Translations under genes and position numbers: made by a program
Source: Icerya purchasi
Taxonomy: Eukaryota > Arthropoda > Insecta > Hemiptera > Monophlebidae
Length of the DNA stretch: 64,000 nucleotides
Direction of reading: 5' to 3'
Assembly (NCBI GenBank): GCA_039619475.1
Contig: CM077116.1
Coordinates: forward strand, 99,679,164 to 99,743,163
The notes under the pieces: model-generated
Databases searched by the model: none
What the model saw: the letters and a program-made list of their open reading frames with translations, nothing else
What the model was told of the DNA's origin: nothing
Shown here: positions 1 through 12,410 of the stretch, piece by piece
Numbering within the stretch: position 1 is the stretch's first letter
How the letters are laid out: every line of letters begins with the position of its first letter

Positions 1-2450
1 CCCCGATATTTATTTAAATCTCATGCGATGCAAGTTATATATCTTAAAAGCACAAAACGACGATAAGTTACATTTAATTATTACAATTAAAACGGGACTT
101 GCACAAAATTCTAATTAGGTCAACTTGTCTTTATAACGACGCTGTTTAATCACCTATATGATTATGCTTTGTATTCTATCCCCTGTATGTGTTAACTGAA
201 TTGCACATTTTTATTTATTTTTTTATTTTTTTTTGTCTCTTTATGATTATCTGATATTGTGTGTGCGTGTTATGTATTTATGTGTATTTTAATTCTAGTT
301 TTATAAATCGGTTTTTTAATGAAAGAAATTTTTAGTTTACACGTTTATTTATAGGTAATTATATATTCAGCTTACTTCTGATTTTAGTCTAAACCAATAA
401 CTTTAGAGTTACCTGTAAAATTAAAAACCCCGGTTTTCGATATTGCCGCCTCGAATTTTCTCACCGAAACAATGGTAATTAGTCGCAAACAAATGAAGTA
501 ATTAAATGACCGAAATGCGTAGGAATAGAGATAGCGTGGGCTTAAATTTAACTAACATGTAAACTACATAATAAACCTAACGAAATATTTATTTTATGTT
601 ATTATCAAAAATTCAACCCTTAATATAATTCGGTTAATTTCAATAAACCGAATGTATTAATACATAACGACGTTATTCCAGCAGGTTTTAAGTCCTATCC
701 AACACTTACATTTTTAAGGAAGACTATTGCCGTGTATTGGCTCTTTATACATAGTTCTGTCGACGGCTTTAGTTATCATTTGCGGTGGTATTCTTTTGGC
801 TGATCTAGGTACCATGCTGTTTTTTAGTACAGTAGAACAAAATTTAATGCGAATACCAATTTCCGAAAAATGTTGAAAAAAAATATCAAAATATAATATT
901 GTAAATATTTAACAAAGTAGATGGAATAATCGAAGTATTAGTATAGATTAATTCATACATTGTTACACGATTAAGATTTAAAAATGACTTCATCGAACAC
1001 TTGCTGTTCCTGATACAATCTATTATTTTCAATTCAAGATCGGGAAAGGAAAACGTTCGAAATATCGTTTAAAAGATTCTAGCAGATGCAGTTATCATTA
1101 ATGATATACAAACGGTTTCATGCCACTTAAAGGCGTTCGTTAAATCACGCTTATGAGGAATTTCTGAATAGTATATATACTAATGTTAAGTTCGCTGCAT
1201 AACTACGAATACCGCTGCTAAATCTCAGAAAAATAAAAGCAGAGAAAAATACTTTCAAGCGAAGTAGCGTACGTTAATACAGTTACAAGCATACTCGTAA
1301 AATCGGTATCGATATTCCAACATACTCTAACTTTTATCATTTTTTACTTTTATCAGAACGCATTTATTTAAAATTTTCTTACAATAATGAATATTTGATG
1401 TACAAGTCGCGTATATTTGAACATTAAGCATTGTTGTAATGTTTTATACACCGTTTATTTTGTTCGAAATTTTAAAAAAATGTAGCTGAAATCGAAATTG
1501 AAATTACTTTAATTTACATTGACGTTTTAAAGAATTACGCAAGATTGTTTTTAAAGCTGTTTAAAGAGTTTTGAAAAACAAATTCTATACACATATTACT
1601 CGACTCTTCTTGATAATAAATATCGTGAGGACCCGAAGAAATTTCGGACCGTCGTAAAATAAGAGGTTCCCGAGACAAACACTTTTTGTTTCGAACATTG
1701 GCGGCGAACGAACTTTCTAAAAGTGGAAGCGAAAAATTCACCTTTACAAAAACGAATTCCTTTCATTGACCTTATTTTTCCATCTTACGTTCCCAGCTTT
1801 GAAGAGAGCTATTCATTTTCTAATGACTTCTCTTCGCATTTTCTAACCTCATCCTACAATATTAACGAAATTTATTAAACATTTCTAACGATTTTTCCCC
1901 AGAGATAGACGGTATGTCTCACCGCGTTTTTAAAAACTTTGTCTAACCAATCTCTTCAAATTTTTCTCACTATTTTTAATTATATTTTATCCTGCAGTTT
2001 TCTTCCTTCCTCTTGGAATTCCTTTGTTATTCCAATTTCTAAAAAGAAAAGAAAAACTTTCTTTCCTCGAATATCCCTTGCTTTGCGTGACTAAGTTTTT
2101 CAAAAGTATCTTAAACGGAAGTCTTGTTTAGCGGCTGGAAAGTAACAACTTACTTCCGAGCAATATGTTTAGTTTCCACACCTTAGCCTTGCTGACTGCA
2201 TTAGTATATTTTCATTTCGGATGTTTACAAATCATTCTTATTAAATTATTGTGTAAATACTGAAAATGGATTGTAGTAATTTTAATACCGATTTGAAAAT
2301 CATTCTTAAATAAAAATTATACTCCAGCAAAATGTCGTGACACTCCCGATGTTTTTAACAATGTTCATCTCCTATTTAATATAAAAACCAACCTCTCACT
2401 CCATTTCATTTTATCTTCGGCTTTTCTAAAATCATTCAATTCATCTTTCT
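1..2450. other. AT-rich flank without a recognisable gene
   Basis: I see no convincing coding region, RNA gene or transposon remnant here on either strand. Open frames are short and low-complexity. The stretch could be an upstream intron or intergenic DNA; the sequence does not decide which. Confidence 0.5.
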
Positions 2451-2459
2451 ACAACCGTT

Positions 2460-2712
2460 TTTTCCGGTTCTAGAACCGTCTGTCATCCGCAAGGCTCCTG
2501 TTTAAGTCCTACGCTTTTTAAAGTACACATTAAGAATATAGCTTCTCCGTCAATATGGTTGTTCTCCCTCGCCTTTGCATGATATCTTTCTCTGTTGCAC
2601 TTTTCGCGATTTTATTCCTGCAAACGAAAAACTTAGTAATTCTTTATCAGTACTAAATAACGCTCTTTGATTTACACCTGTTTATTTCGCTGTCTTAAAT
2701 AATTGTACACCA
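2460..2712 (+). pseudogene. Degraded RT fragment of an RNase-H-type LINE (family C)
   Basis: Translation of about 2482-2600 gives a broken reverse-transcriptase motif-B/C region. It starts HPQGSCLSPTLF, continues into IASPSIWLFSLAFA, and then meets a stop where the second residue of the catalytic pair is expected. The following bases still read like the region after the active site (EKLSNSLSVLNNAL in another frame). The closest relative in this window is the minus-strand copy at 53050-53230, which reads LLQGSCLSPTLF and LFVDDI. This is a short, frameshifted relic of a non-LTR element, abutting the next, unrelated LINE relic at 2715. I infer family membership from the shared motif and the pyrimidine-rich coding strand. 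Confidence 0.5.
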
Positions 2713-2714
2713 CA

Positions 2715-3910
2715 CAATCTTAAATGATTAAATCTACTCCCGTATTTTTAGATGTAAGCCAAGCATTCGATCGAGTTTGGCACGATGGTCTATTGCAAAA
2801 ACTTCGACGTCATTTTCCCTATCAGCTAACTGAATTATTCCGGTCGTACTTAAATGAAAGATGTTTCTGCGTTAAATATGGTGATGACGAATCAAGTATA
2901 TATCCGGTTCGTGCAGGCGTTCCTCAGGGGAGTGCACTTGGACCTATCCACACAGCGGATATTCCTACTGCATCGCACGTTGATATAGCACTTTTGCTGA
3001 CGACAGAGCGATCTTGTGTTCGAATAAATGTCCGAATGTCGCGCGTAAAAACCGACAGACAGCAGTTGATAAAGTAACATCATGGTGGAAAATATGAAAG
3101 ATAAAGATCAAGGAAGGTAAATCATCTCGTGTAGTTTTCACTAACCGAAGAATCGATTCATCCGGAAATATAATTATGAATGGAATGGAGATTACTTAGA
3201 AATAACGTATCTTGGTGTATATCTTGACAAACGCTTGACTTGGAAGAAGCACATTATAACAAAGCGAAATGAGTTGAACATCAAGCTGCGGCAACTGGAC
3301 TGGCTGTTGGCTAAGAGATCAATAGTACCTCTTGAAAACAAGTTGCTAGTTTATAAGCAAATTTTTAAACCAGTCTGGCAATACGGCTGCCAATTATGGG
3401 GCTGTGCTAAAAACAGCAAAATTTCAATTATGCAAAGAGTACAGAATAAGTTACTACGCATGATCATCCCTGCTCCATGGTACATAACCAACATCACAAT
3501 CCATGAAGATCTTGGAGTTAAATTTGTAAAGAATGAAATAGAAACTGCTGCTCGACCATATGCTGCCAGATTGAAAGAACATCCTAATAGTACAACAAAA
3601 AAACTGCTGAGTGACCTAAGCAAGGGACGTAGGCTGAATAGAAAACGACCTTAAGGTCTTATATAAGTTATAAATGTATAAATAATATGTTTGTGTACGT
3701 GTATGTATGGTATGTATGCGTACGTGAGAATACAACAGTATGTGTGTATGCATTTTATGTATACATATATATATATATATATAAGTTAATTTTAACACCC
3801 TTCACTGGATGGGTTGCTTATTCATGTTATTTTAACTTATTCCATAGATTACTAAATAGTTTATAAGACTAGGTGTAAAACAGCAATAAAAGGAAAAAAG
3901 AAAAAAAAAA
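2715..3910 (+). pseudogene. Jockey-like LINE relic (RT domain, 5'-truncated)
   Basis: The open frame at 2724-3077 starts inside the RT palm with FLDVSQAFDRVWHDGLL (motif A) and continues to RAGVPQGSALGP (motif B). Right after motif B the expected LLYNIY is deleted, so HTADIP follows directly, and the FADD box is damaged. After frameshifts and stops, 3235-3654 carries the C-terminal part: LTWKKH, then PVWQYGCQLWGCAKNSKI and the following conserved MQRVQNKLLRMI. No RNase H follows, as expected for the Jockey clade. The 3' UTR runs through a GT/AT microsatellite to an A-rich tail near 3890-3910. The motif order matches the intact copy at 34828-37545, but divergence shows a different family. Not functional. 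Confidence 0.85.
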
Positions 3911-3999
3911 TCGATTTCATCAACAAAGTAGGGAAGAGAGTATAATACAGTACTATAATTATCCTTCACAAATCTGTAATATGTTCTAAACTGGATTAT

Positions 4000-4790
4000 T
4001 ATTTCTTTATTTATGATAACTCCTCTGATTTCTTCTTTGTAAGCTGGAATTGCCGTCTTTGTTTGTGTCTATGAACCCTTTAATTATTAACTCCCATACC
4101 TTCAGTACAAGCAGAATCTAACGTTCTTTTCCGTTGCCAATACGTCAATCTCAGGTTATCCTTATAAAGTTCTTTCTTAAAGCTTAGTTCTCATCTGCTC
4201 ATACTTCAAAATTGATAGTTTACTTTTTTTTTAAATATTCCCTTCGTTTTCCTGTTTCTAATCGACTTGCCGAATTTGTCCCACTACTTACATCTCTTAC
4301 AACAAACTTCCTTCCTTTACTTTTAATTTTACAAAATTTTTTCTTCCTCCTAATTTATTTTGTCTTTTCATTCTAAAACTCATCTACGAGATTTTTTAAA
4401 TCAAGAATTCCTTAATTCTATCAATTCTTTATTTCCTTTGTATTCTCTCATTTTTTTAACGACAGATTGAAAGGTCCTCATGGTATTGAAGCATCTTTAA
4501 TGTATTCTGCTCACAGCTGCTTTGAAAGTTTTACATTTCTTCCAGCTTGATTCACTTTCTTTTAACAAAGTTTCTTGCGACATTACGAGTTATTTTTTTC
4601 ATATCAATTCAAGGTAACAACAAATTTCAAATCATCTCTGATGTTATAACTTTTCTGCAAACAGCCTTATCTTTATCTTCTCATCATTCCGCTATGATCC
4701 TAGCATTTTCTTTGTATTGATTGAAGTATCTATACATTCATCACATTGAGATTCGATTTTCTTCGAATATTCCAATATCATGTTTGAAGG
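4000..4790 (+). other. Pyrimidine-rich stretch, possible further LINE relic
   Basis: This strand is strongly T/C-rich, like the coding strand of the family-C LINE whose 3' end lies just downstream. A short piece near 4465-4530 reads KGPHGIEASLMYSAHSCF in one frame, reminiscent of the GPDGI motif of non-LTR reverse transcriptases. Stops and frameshifts are frequent. I treat it as a possible but unproven continuation of the relic at 5428-5945. Confidence 0.25.
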
Positions 4791-5427
4791 AGATGAACAG
4801 GCTGTGACCACTTATTAATGAACTCTGCATTGTGTTAGGAACTCGCCTTTTTTGAGCGTGGGTAAACAAAGAAAAGTATGACGAAAAGATATGTAAAAGG
4901 CAAAAAAATATGACGCGGAAAGACGAAGAAAATGAAAAAAAAAGAAATCGGCAAATAAAAATATATAAACCAATACACCGCGGATAATTAGCGACTTCTA
5001 GCCGTTAGGTTTTTTTTATACATATTCCAAAAATGAGCATACTTTGTTCGAACAAAGCGCGAAGAGGAAGAACGGTATCTATTGAATGACTTTATTTAAT
5101 AACGATCGGCCATTCCGAGCTCTCTTTTCTAACTGGATCAATTGTCGCAAGATAACTATTTGAATTTTTTATCGCATCCGTTCTACCTGAGCCGGCTTTA
5201 TTCCTTATCTGTGATGTTTCGGCACGTGCCGCAGTCTGCGCTCACACGTGGACTCCATCAGCCCGTACTCAAAGATACTATCCGGTGCCGATAATCGTCG
5301 ACGTTCGGAAATCAAAAGTAATACTAAAAATCGAACTGTTTATTTATTAAAACATCGTCGAAAAATCGCGCCACCAACCCTAATTCGTATCAGTTGACAA
5401 GTATACGCTACCAACAACACGCTTCTA

Positions 5428-5945
5428 ATGTCTAAGAAGTTCCATTTTAAGTTTTGGTCAGGCTCATATTCTTCCCCATTTTCTTATCAACCTTTCTTTA
5501 ATCTGTTCAACTCTTTGTTTCGTCCTATTCATGGTTTTAAAACTTTCCTTCCTTGCGGCGCTACATTATTTCTTCCTTATGTCGGACGCGTTTTATTCAT
5601 AGCCTCCTTCGTTCATCTGGTTATCGTTTTTCACAGACAGTCCTTCTATATCCTTCCGGCGATAATCCCAAATGTCTGATCGCGTTCTTTTCGAATGTTT
5701 CTATTCTATTATTTCAGCGTTTCCTTCTTTTTTCATAATTCATTAATCTAAATATTCATACTCGTTATAGTGCTGCACTCGTTCTTTCATTTCCATCACT
5801 TTCTGTTGTTTTTCTTCTCGGTTCCTTCTTTGTCTCCATTCCCGATTGTGTATGAATTTTAAATAATCTATCGTTATTTTTTTTGTCGAGCATGGTCAAC
5901 GCCTTCTGTTGGCAGCCCCTCCATCGAAAAAAAAATAATAAAAAA
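5428..5945 (+). pseudogene. Degraded 3' end of an RNase-H-type LINE (family C)
   Basis: The frame from 5553 reads RRYIISSLCRTRFIHSLL, then GYRFSQ and finally FFSNVSILLFQRFLL. It lines up by eye with the region downstream of RNase H in the copies at 31798-32284 and 51263-51847 (RRSTVVSLIRLRINNSLLPS ... FECSALLNERFLL). The cysteine-rich segment has decayed. An A-rich tail at about 5928-5945 ends the similarity, as in the other copies. It is a non-functional relic on the same strand as the host gene. Confidence 0.55.
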
Positions 5946-6620
5946 GAGAAATTCGAAAACTAAGGAGTGTAGTGCATGTTTGTATTATTTTGCAGCTTAG
6001 AAAAGTCAGAAGGAAAGGTATGGTGATGTTAGAAAGAATAAAGAGAAATAAAGCAACGCAAAACTAGGGTTACATCACAAAGATGCTCTGGGACATTCAG
6101 GCAGAAAGTAAAAGGTAGCATATAATACGAAATACAGCAGGATTTCTTCTCGAAAGGTCGGCGATTGTTGATTACCATTAGTAAATTATTATCATTGTAT
6201 CGTTTATATCAGCAGAATTGTTGGACAGATACTTAGGAGCCAGATTAGTTGCAAGTCGTTCGTTTTGTTCGATTTTACGTGTGTTAACGTAAGAAATACG
6301 ATATTATCATTGCCTAATAGGGCTTTCTTTGCTGCTGACGAAGTATCATTACAAATCAAAATATAAATCCGCGAAGTGGTCGATAAAATCGGATATTCAA
6401 TTATGTAAAATGCCGTAGACCACCTCGGTCCTGCAATCTCGGAAAATGTGTGAAGCAGATGGTCTTAGTTTGCAAAATCGTATGTATAGTATATATTCTT
6501 CTGTATTAATTAGTTCGGGTTTCTTGATCAGGTAGCGACGCCACATTTTACTATCATATTTTGCATGCTCAATGCGGGAGACAAAGCCGTAGTGCGCTTT
6601 CAGTTTATTTCGATATTGTT

Positions 6621-6624
<4 letters not shown>

Positions 6625-6654
<30 letters not shown>
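6625..6654. repeat. 30-nt poly-T run
   Basis: Uninterrupted T run followed by GGGGGATGG. It could be the poly-A tail of a minus-strand retrocopy, but I recognise no such copy to its right. Confidence 0.9.
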
Positions 6655-6656
<2 letters not shown>

Positions 6657-8268
6657 GGGGATGGCGGCAATTGCATACTGTTTAACTTTGGCACATCTCT
6701 TGCAGATTATATCAGAATTTGAAATTTACAATATTAAATAAGGATTTTTTCGAAAACGATGAAGTAACGTCAAACGTGCTTAATATACACTTGTATATAT
6801 ATATATCTGTATATATCCATAGAGATTTTACAGCTATTTTCCAATAATTGTGCATTTTGTATTTTTAAGTATTACTCTTCCCTGATAACTACTCGCAGAA
6901 GAGTGGTATCCTATAAGTTTTAACCCGGACAGACTATTTGTAAATTCGCTGCTACCACTTTTTATGTATGGTAATTTAGAGAATCGATGCTTGTAGTTAA
7001 TATTATGCCTCTTACGGTTGTAAAATAAAACTTCGGTTACGTTTTAAACGTATTACACACCTACGATCGCCTAACTTTTTACCTTTGCCTATTTTTGTTC
7101 TCAATACTCCTTTTAAATCATTTCTAGATATACTTTTTAATTTTGCTCGCGTTTTTCACGAAAAAGCGCGCAGAATTTTCCGTTGTTAAATAAAGCGCTC
7201 TATAGCTACAGTAAATTTTTTTCTTATGATGTCGACTATTTTGTGATTGCCTTCCGTTAATGACTAGTGCACTTTAATTTTACTAACACGGAACTGGATA
7301 TATGCGCGCGTGTTAGTGTAGCCCTTTTTAGCCGGGATATTATTAGGAAGTGTGGTCTATTTAAAAGATGTGATTGATTTATATATCGGAATTAGTGATT
7401 CATAATTGACAGTAATTAAACTTTTGCGCTGTTTGTTCGTGTTCATTAAGAAGCAGGTCGAGTCTAATCTATCAGCGGGTTAGCGTGTTAACTGTCTAAC
7501 TCGCCAGTACCAACTGAAAGCGATAGCAACGAAATCGCATTTAAATATGGATGAATTTTGCGGGAGCGTTAAATTGTGTACACATACAGTAGTCTCTGCT
7601 GTGTAGAATACTGATTACTAGCTTTTGAAGCTGATAACAAAAATTCGCCGCCGATTAAAACCAAATTATCCATATTTTCCTCCTACGCTTGGCTCTTTTG
7701 CGCCGAAAGTATTTTATAAAAATCCGGAAATCGTGTTTAGTAATTTTTTTTTTGATAATCGAGCTTTCAATTAAGAGTTTTTCAAACAAGTTAAGGATCC
7801 CGACTACGTGTTCCAGACTCGTCTTATTCCAGACTTAAAAGTCGTTCGCAGTTGATTAGTCAGATCCAAAATACCGAATAAGTTGTCTGGAAAAATGTCC
7901 GAAATGAGTTGCCGGCGCCTAATATTAGATAGGCTATTATGAAAATCATCTTAATTACGTAATCCGTGAAACCGCTTATCAAGAGTGTCCGTGGAACATG
8001 TTTCGCTAAAGGTTTTTTCAGGTTTCTCTCTCGTTTGAATTTAAATTTTCACTTTACTTTTCCACGGTTTTTCGGCGACCGGCGGCATATTTGTTACCAC
8101 TAATTCATGGTGTAAAGCCTCTCCTTGAATTTTTTAGACCAGACATTCTAACAATTTCGTATTTTTTGTCATTTTTTATTCGGTCTTGAACATTTAGTTC
8201 GTAACCTCATTTCATATGTATTCGTTTATGGGCTGTTTTAACTCTTCGTATATACCATCTACCCAGAT

Positions 8269-8270
<2 letters not shown>

Positions 8271-8300
<30 letters not shown>
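8271..8300. repeat. 30-nt poly-T run
   Basis: Uninterrupted T run directly after a short inverted repeat (CCATCT, 4-nt loop, AGATGG). Simple repeat; the resemblance to a bacterial terminator is not meaningful here. Confidence 0.9.
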
Positions 8301-8305
<5 letters not shown>

Positions 8306-9043
8306 TTAAAATTTACGTACGATCTTAGAGGGGTTTATCGGCTGTTGCTAGAATTTCTGGAAACGTACAAAGGTGATAGAAAAAGAAAAAAAAAACGGTA
8401 ACGAGGCCGCGAAAAAAATTGTGGAGCGCTTGCTCAATAACGATATCTGCGTGGAAACGCAGCCTTTGCAGTGTGAATAAGAGGCGCCGGTTTTATTTTT
8501 ATCAGTTGTAATGCGCGGTGCCGCTTTTAGGATTCCGTTGATAGCGGCAACTAATGAACAAGGTCCGCGGAGCAGTAGGTCGTTACAAGTTTATAGTTCA
8601 ATCGCGCGACCCATATGACTCGGGATGAGATGTTAAATATGGATATTAGTATCATCACGCGAAGAAGATAACTAGCAGTTCCAAGTGCTGCCCTCTGACG
8701 TATAATAAAACGTATACACATAATCATCGCCCGGTCTATTTTTGAGTTTGCCTTCTCGGCCTATGTACCAGCCGATATGCATGCAATGTGTGTGCACGCT
8801 TAAACGTCAGAACATGTAAACAGAGAAACCGCATTTTGGCTTCGATTTTTTTCCATTTCGGAATTCCTATTCTGTCCGGTTTCCGCGCGGGGCTCTTTCG
8901 GGTTCTCGATCGACCGCAACCGCCTTCTCGTACGTAATTTCTCGCTTTTCTTAAAGCGATAAATTAAAATATTATTATTCGGATTAAATCGGAAACTGTA
9001 CGGATCGCGGTGTCATCAGTTTCGTTCGCGTACCGTTGTCGTC

Positions 9044-9137
9044 ATGAACACGTCGTTGATCAGTTTCCGATCGTGTAACAATTTTGACCAGCTAATTTCG
9101 CATATGAATGGTCTGGTTCACGAGCTGGATGAAATAA
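9044..9137 (+). CDS. Putative first coding exon of the host gene
   Basis: An ATG at 9044 opens a 31-codon frame beginning MNTSLISFRSCNNFDQLI and running to GLVHELDEI, followed by one base of the next codon. The border is a strong donor, A|GTGAGT at 9138. It is the first in-frame ATG after a stop at 8960. The surrounding sequence is CpG-rich, as at many insect 5' ends. One base is left over, exactly what the acceptor at 10273/10274 needs, giving DEIS-SANRQDDEH across the junction. I see no signal peptide or known domain. Without a transcript, an upstream non-coding exon or a different start cannot be excluded. Confidence 0.5.
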
Positions 9138-9526
9138 GTGAGTTACCAATCTCGAATTATTATTTTCTTGTAGCCTTTTTAATGGAATTAGTTTGAATAC
9201 TAGCGCTGACATCTCGATTAATATGTTTTTGAGCACATGGTTGATGGATGCGTGCTAAGCTTCAACGGTAACAGTTGGGGAACTGCACATATGTACTAGA
9301 GTTTGATGCGTAAAAATATTCATGCTGATACCTAAATCAATCTTCAGTGTTGAAAATCCCCACTTCTTTCTACTTTTTTTCGGTTTTAATGTTCTGTGTA
9401 TCGTTTGAAATTTTGCGTAACATCAGTAATTATTTCGTTTAGCTTAGAACATATCCATAATTTTGTTTTTCTTTGTGGATGCAAAGGTGTTTTTTTTTTT
9501 ACCTCATTGGCGCTGTTCTACATAGT

Positions 9527-9590
9527 GAACCTTAACTTCGCAATCCCCGAAGTCCTGCCTATGGTATGAGACTTACTTTACTTAAAACGA
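9527..9590 (+). repeat. SINE-like 3'-end fragment
   Basis: The segment CGCAATCCCCGAAGTCCTG followed by GGTATGAGACTTACTTTACT matches, by eye, fragments at 23826-23886 (inverted), 39956-40020 and the end of 24498-24722. The shared right border is an ACTTTAC-like tail. It is a dispersed short repeat with no coding capacity. Confidence 0.5.
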
Positions 9591-9734
9591 AATTACTCAA
9601 AATTCGGGATTTATTCTGATATTGAAAACTAATTATAATCGTCAACACCTGTGGAGAGGACGTTGAGGTAGCTCATTTAAATCTCTAAAATCGGTAAACG
9701 TTACTCCCTTGAAAGTAATAACCTCATATCTTGG

Positions 9735-9785
9735 ACTGTTAATATTATTTCTGGCCTACCACCGTTCAGTAGCACACGGCACGAA
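9735..9785 (+). repeat. Possible LINE 3'-UTR relic
   Basis: TTCAGTAGCACACGGCACG here resembles TACAGTAGTACACGGCACC just before the poly-A tail of the LINE ending at 42702; both are preceded by a TAATAT..TCTGG context. This suggests a very short relic of the same 3' UTR. Weak evidence. Confidence 0.3.
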
Positions 9786-10273
9786 ATAATTACCAAGAGA
9801 CTCTTTAAATTTTTCTAAAATAAGGTTATTTTCAAAAAAAAAAAAAAAACGCGCGATTTTTAGTTATACACAACTTTTTAAGATTTCTGGTAACTTTTTG
9901 ACACAAAGTGTTCGAGATGATGAGGGCTGGTTTTAAATTCCGCGCAGTCTTCGCATATTGAAAGTATAAAATTTTAATCGTTGCACTCGGTACCAGAAGT
10001 TGACAGATTACTATAAAAAACAAAAAAACTAGACACAGCTCTGTAGAAGGATAGCTTGAAGGAAAAATCGAAAGTTTAATATTAAAACTCCTTCGAATAA
10101 AATTACTTTTTATGTTTTTCATACAGAATCCTTTTTGGCCGGTTTTCAATAGGGGGGTTGATTTGTAATATTGCAATGTTAAATGTGATTGAAATTTTTT
10201 GCATTATAATGAACGAAAATTATTAATTAATTTATTTATTTATTTTGTTTATTTTTGTTTTTTCTTCTTTCAG

Positions 10274-10392
10274 GCAGTGCTAATCGCCAAGATGATGAAC
10301 ATAAGAAAGGTGGTCGGTCGAATCGCAGAGATGATCCCCGCAGACATACGCTGTCAGGGGATCATACTTTGTCGAACGCTCAATATAGACCG
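10274..10392 (+). CDS. Internal coding exon of the host gene
   Basis: A long pyrimidine tract ending in TTTCTTCTTTCAG at 10273 precedes an open segment. Once joined to the 9044-9137 exon it reads SANRQDDEHKKGGRSNRRDD, then PRRHTLSGDHTLSNAQYRP. The composition (charged, R/K/D/H-rich, no hydrophobic stretch) suggests a disordered region. The preferred donor is CCG|GTAAAT after 10392, phase 0, which joins in frame to the exon at 59313. An alternative donor, GTTG|GTAAAC after 10429, would add VNSGSRSVDLEV and leave phase 1. No domain recognised. Confidence 0.6.
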
Positions 10393-11381
10393 GTAAATTC
10401 TGGAAGCCGAAGCGTGGATTTGGAGGTTGGTAAACTTAAACACGTACACCTTATATTAGTGTCATTATTTCCGTGAGCGTACAATGTTTAGATTGATATT
10501 AAAAATGAGTCCTGAAGTGTACCAGATCTGTCCTACCATGATCTTTCTCAATCGTCGGTCCTTGAAGGGGTTGAATACGTTTTCACATATCAAGCGATGT
10601 GTCCTATCGCGATATTTCACTCGTCAGTCTCTTAAACGAGTTGGGCATGTATTTTCATCTCTTAGCCTTCGTAACTCTTTTCAACTGACAAAGAGCGTTT
10701 TGGGGGAGTACGTATATATTTCAATTTGGTTCAAATTTTGACGAATCTCCTTTTCATCGCAGTTTAAATCGAATGAATATTCTCGTTTAATTATTCTCTA
10801 CAATATTTTTACAGCAAGTATTTCCCGCAGACGATACATAAGCCATTATCCGTTTTTGAAGAACGGCATCGCGCGACTCTCGCTAAACCTGCTTTTGTTA
10901 AACGATGTTAAAATCAATTTTACTGAGCCGTTGTTTTCAATTCTCGAGAAATAACGATCAATTTCCAGGGTGGCCACCCAACCAGGAATAAGCCGGAAAT
11001 TTTCTCGTGAAGCCAGGAAAAAAAGTAAAAAAAAGGCAAAAACGATATTTTTTAGTAAGAAAAAATCATTTGAAACGTTAAAAAATGAATGCATTATTTA
11101 ATGTACTTTGCTCAAAAATAAATTACAAAGTTCTGTTTTATTCATATAAAATATGCTGCGGCGCTCAAATATTATATCCATAATAACAAAAAAATCCATT
11201 CTTCTTTTTGTACAATTCTAGTAATCAGGAAATCGGGAAGATTTGGACCGGGAATAAATCGGGAACAAACCGCGAATTCAAAAATTACATTGGAGCGTCC
11301 ACCATGATTTCGGCTTTTATTATTGTTGCATGTCGTAAAAACGTATTAATATAACAATTAGAGTATAATTGTTGAACACAG

Positions 11382-11393
11382 CCCCCCCCCCCC
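11382..11393. repeat. Poly-C run (12 nt)
   Basis: Homopolymer C tract, unusual in this AT-rich context. Similar tracts occur at 15943-15952 and 55908-55920. Confidence 0.9.
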
Positions 11394-12379
11394 GTCTAAT
11401 TGATAATGAATAAACAAATAAACAAAATTTGTCTATTAAAGTGAAGAAAGTGTATCCGGACCCAAAATATTAAACGAACGTTATATACCCTATTTTTATA
11501 TAAGGCTGACTGCATATTCAATATTCAGTAACCTAAGGAGGCTTTAAATTACAAAATTAAAAATATCTCCCCAGTTCAGTTTACTGTTTATTTATACGAG
11601 TGTATATATTTATTACAATGTCCCATTAAACAATTCTTCGTTATCAAGTTATACATGTTAGCAAAGTTGCGGACATGTGCAAAATAAAGCATTTGATGGA
11701 CCCGATTTTTTTTTATGGATAGAGTAGTTTTAAACAGTACATAAAAGAAATCAATATTTTTCCAGACTATATATGTAACCATTGACAATATATGAAATTC
11801 GCAAATCAACGCATTGATGTTACATATAATTACCGAGATGATAATACACGCTGCGGAAATAGAAAAATCTGTTATATTGTCTAATAATTGCGTATAATTT
11901 TGTAAAAGAGATCGGTAAATATACCCGCCGCAACATTTTGATGGCATTCGAGTGTTTGATATATCTAAACTACTTCCAGCGAAGTAACATCGAAGTGCCG
12001 GAAAATAATCGTACGTAGTTTGACCATAAGCGTATGCAAACTTGAAGTTCATTAATTTTTAATCGTGTATAGAATTAAAAAATAAAGTAAAGTGGAAAAA
12101 TGATTTTTGTTCGTTTTTTTCCGTAGTACAAAATCAAACATATTCAATTTTCTTTGTATGGAATTTAAGCGCCTAATGGTTTTTTCTGCTCAGCAGTACA
12201 AAGTAACGAGACATGAGAACAATGCGGCAAGGTTAATTTTTTGGTTTATTGAAAGATTGATGAACGTACCACCGTACGACGCGATCGTGCACGTGAGGAC
12301 TATCATTTAACATTTGTTGCGAAACCATTTTCTATTCACAAACATAATCGAATTTAATATGCGGAATGCTGATTCAGGC

Positions 12380-12410
12380 GCACCACCACCATTCTACGAT
12401 GTGGTGGTGC
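12380..12410. repeat. Short perfect hairpin (10-bp stem)
   Basis: GCACCACCAC is followed after an 11-nt loop by GTGGTGGTGC. The stem is perfect but short, and the flanks do not extend it. Confidence 0.6.

Larger units (their letters stand above)
5946..9043. other. Gene-free stretch upstream of the first host exon
   Basis: No gene recognised. The stretch contains two 30-nt T runs (6625-6654 and 8271-8300) and becomes richer in G+C and CpG from about 8400 towards the ATG at 9044. That is compatible with a promoter or 5' UTR, but I found no core promoter motif I would defend. A TAA at 8960-8962, in frame with the ATG at 9044, limits upstream extension of that reading frame. Confidence 0.4.

Noticed and set aside
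5996..6018. Possible 22-nt microexon between TTTTGCAG and GTATGG
   Set aside because: The length breaks frame, the donor is weak, and it lies upstream of the first coding exon and next to a LINE relic.
8255..8300. Hairpin CCATCT/AGATGG followed by 30 T residues, like a rho-independent terminator
   Set aside because: The sequence context is eukaryotic, with spliced exons and LINEs. The T run is a homopolymer like many others here.
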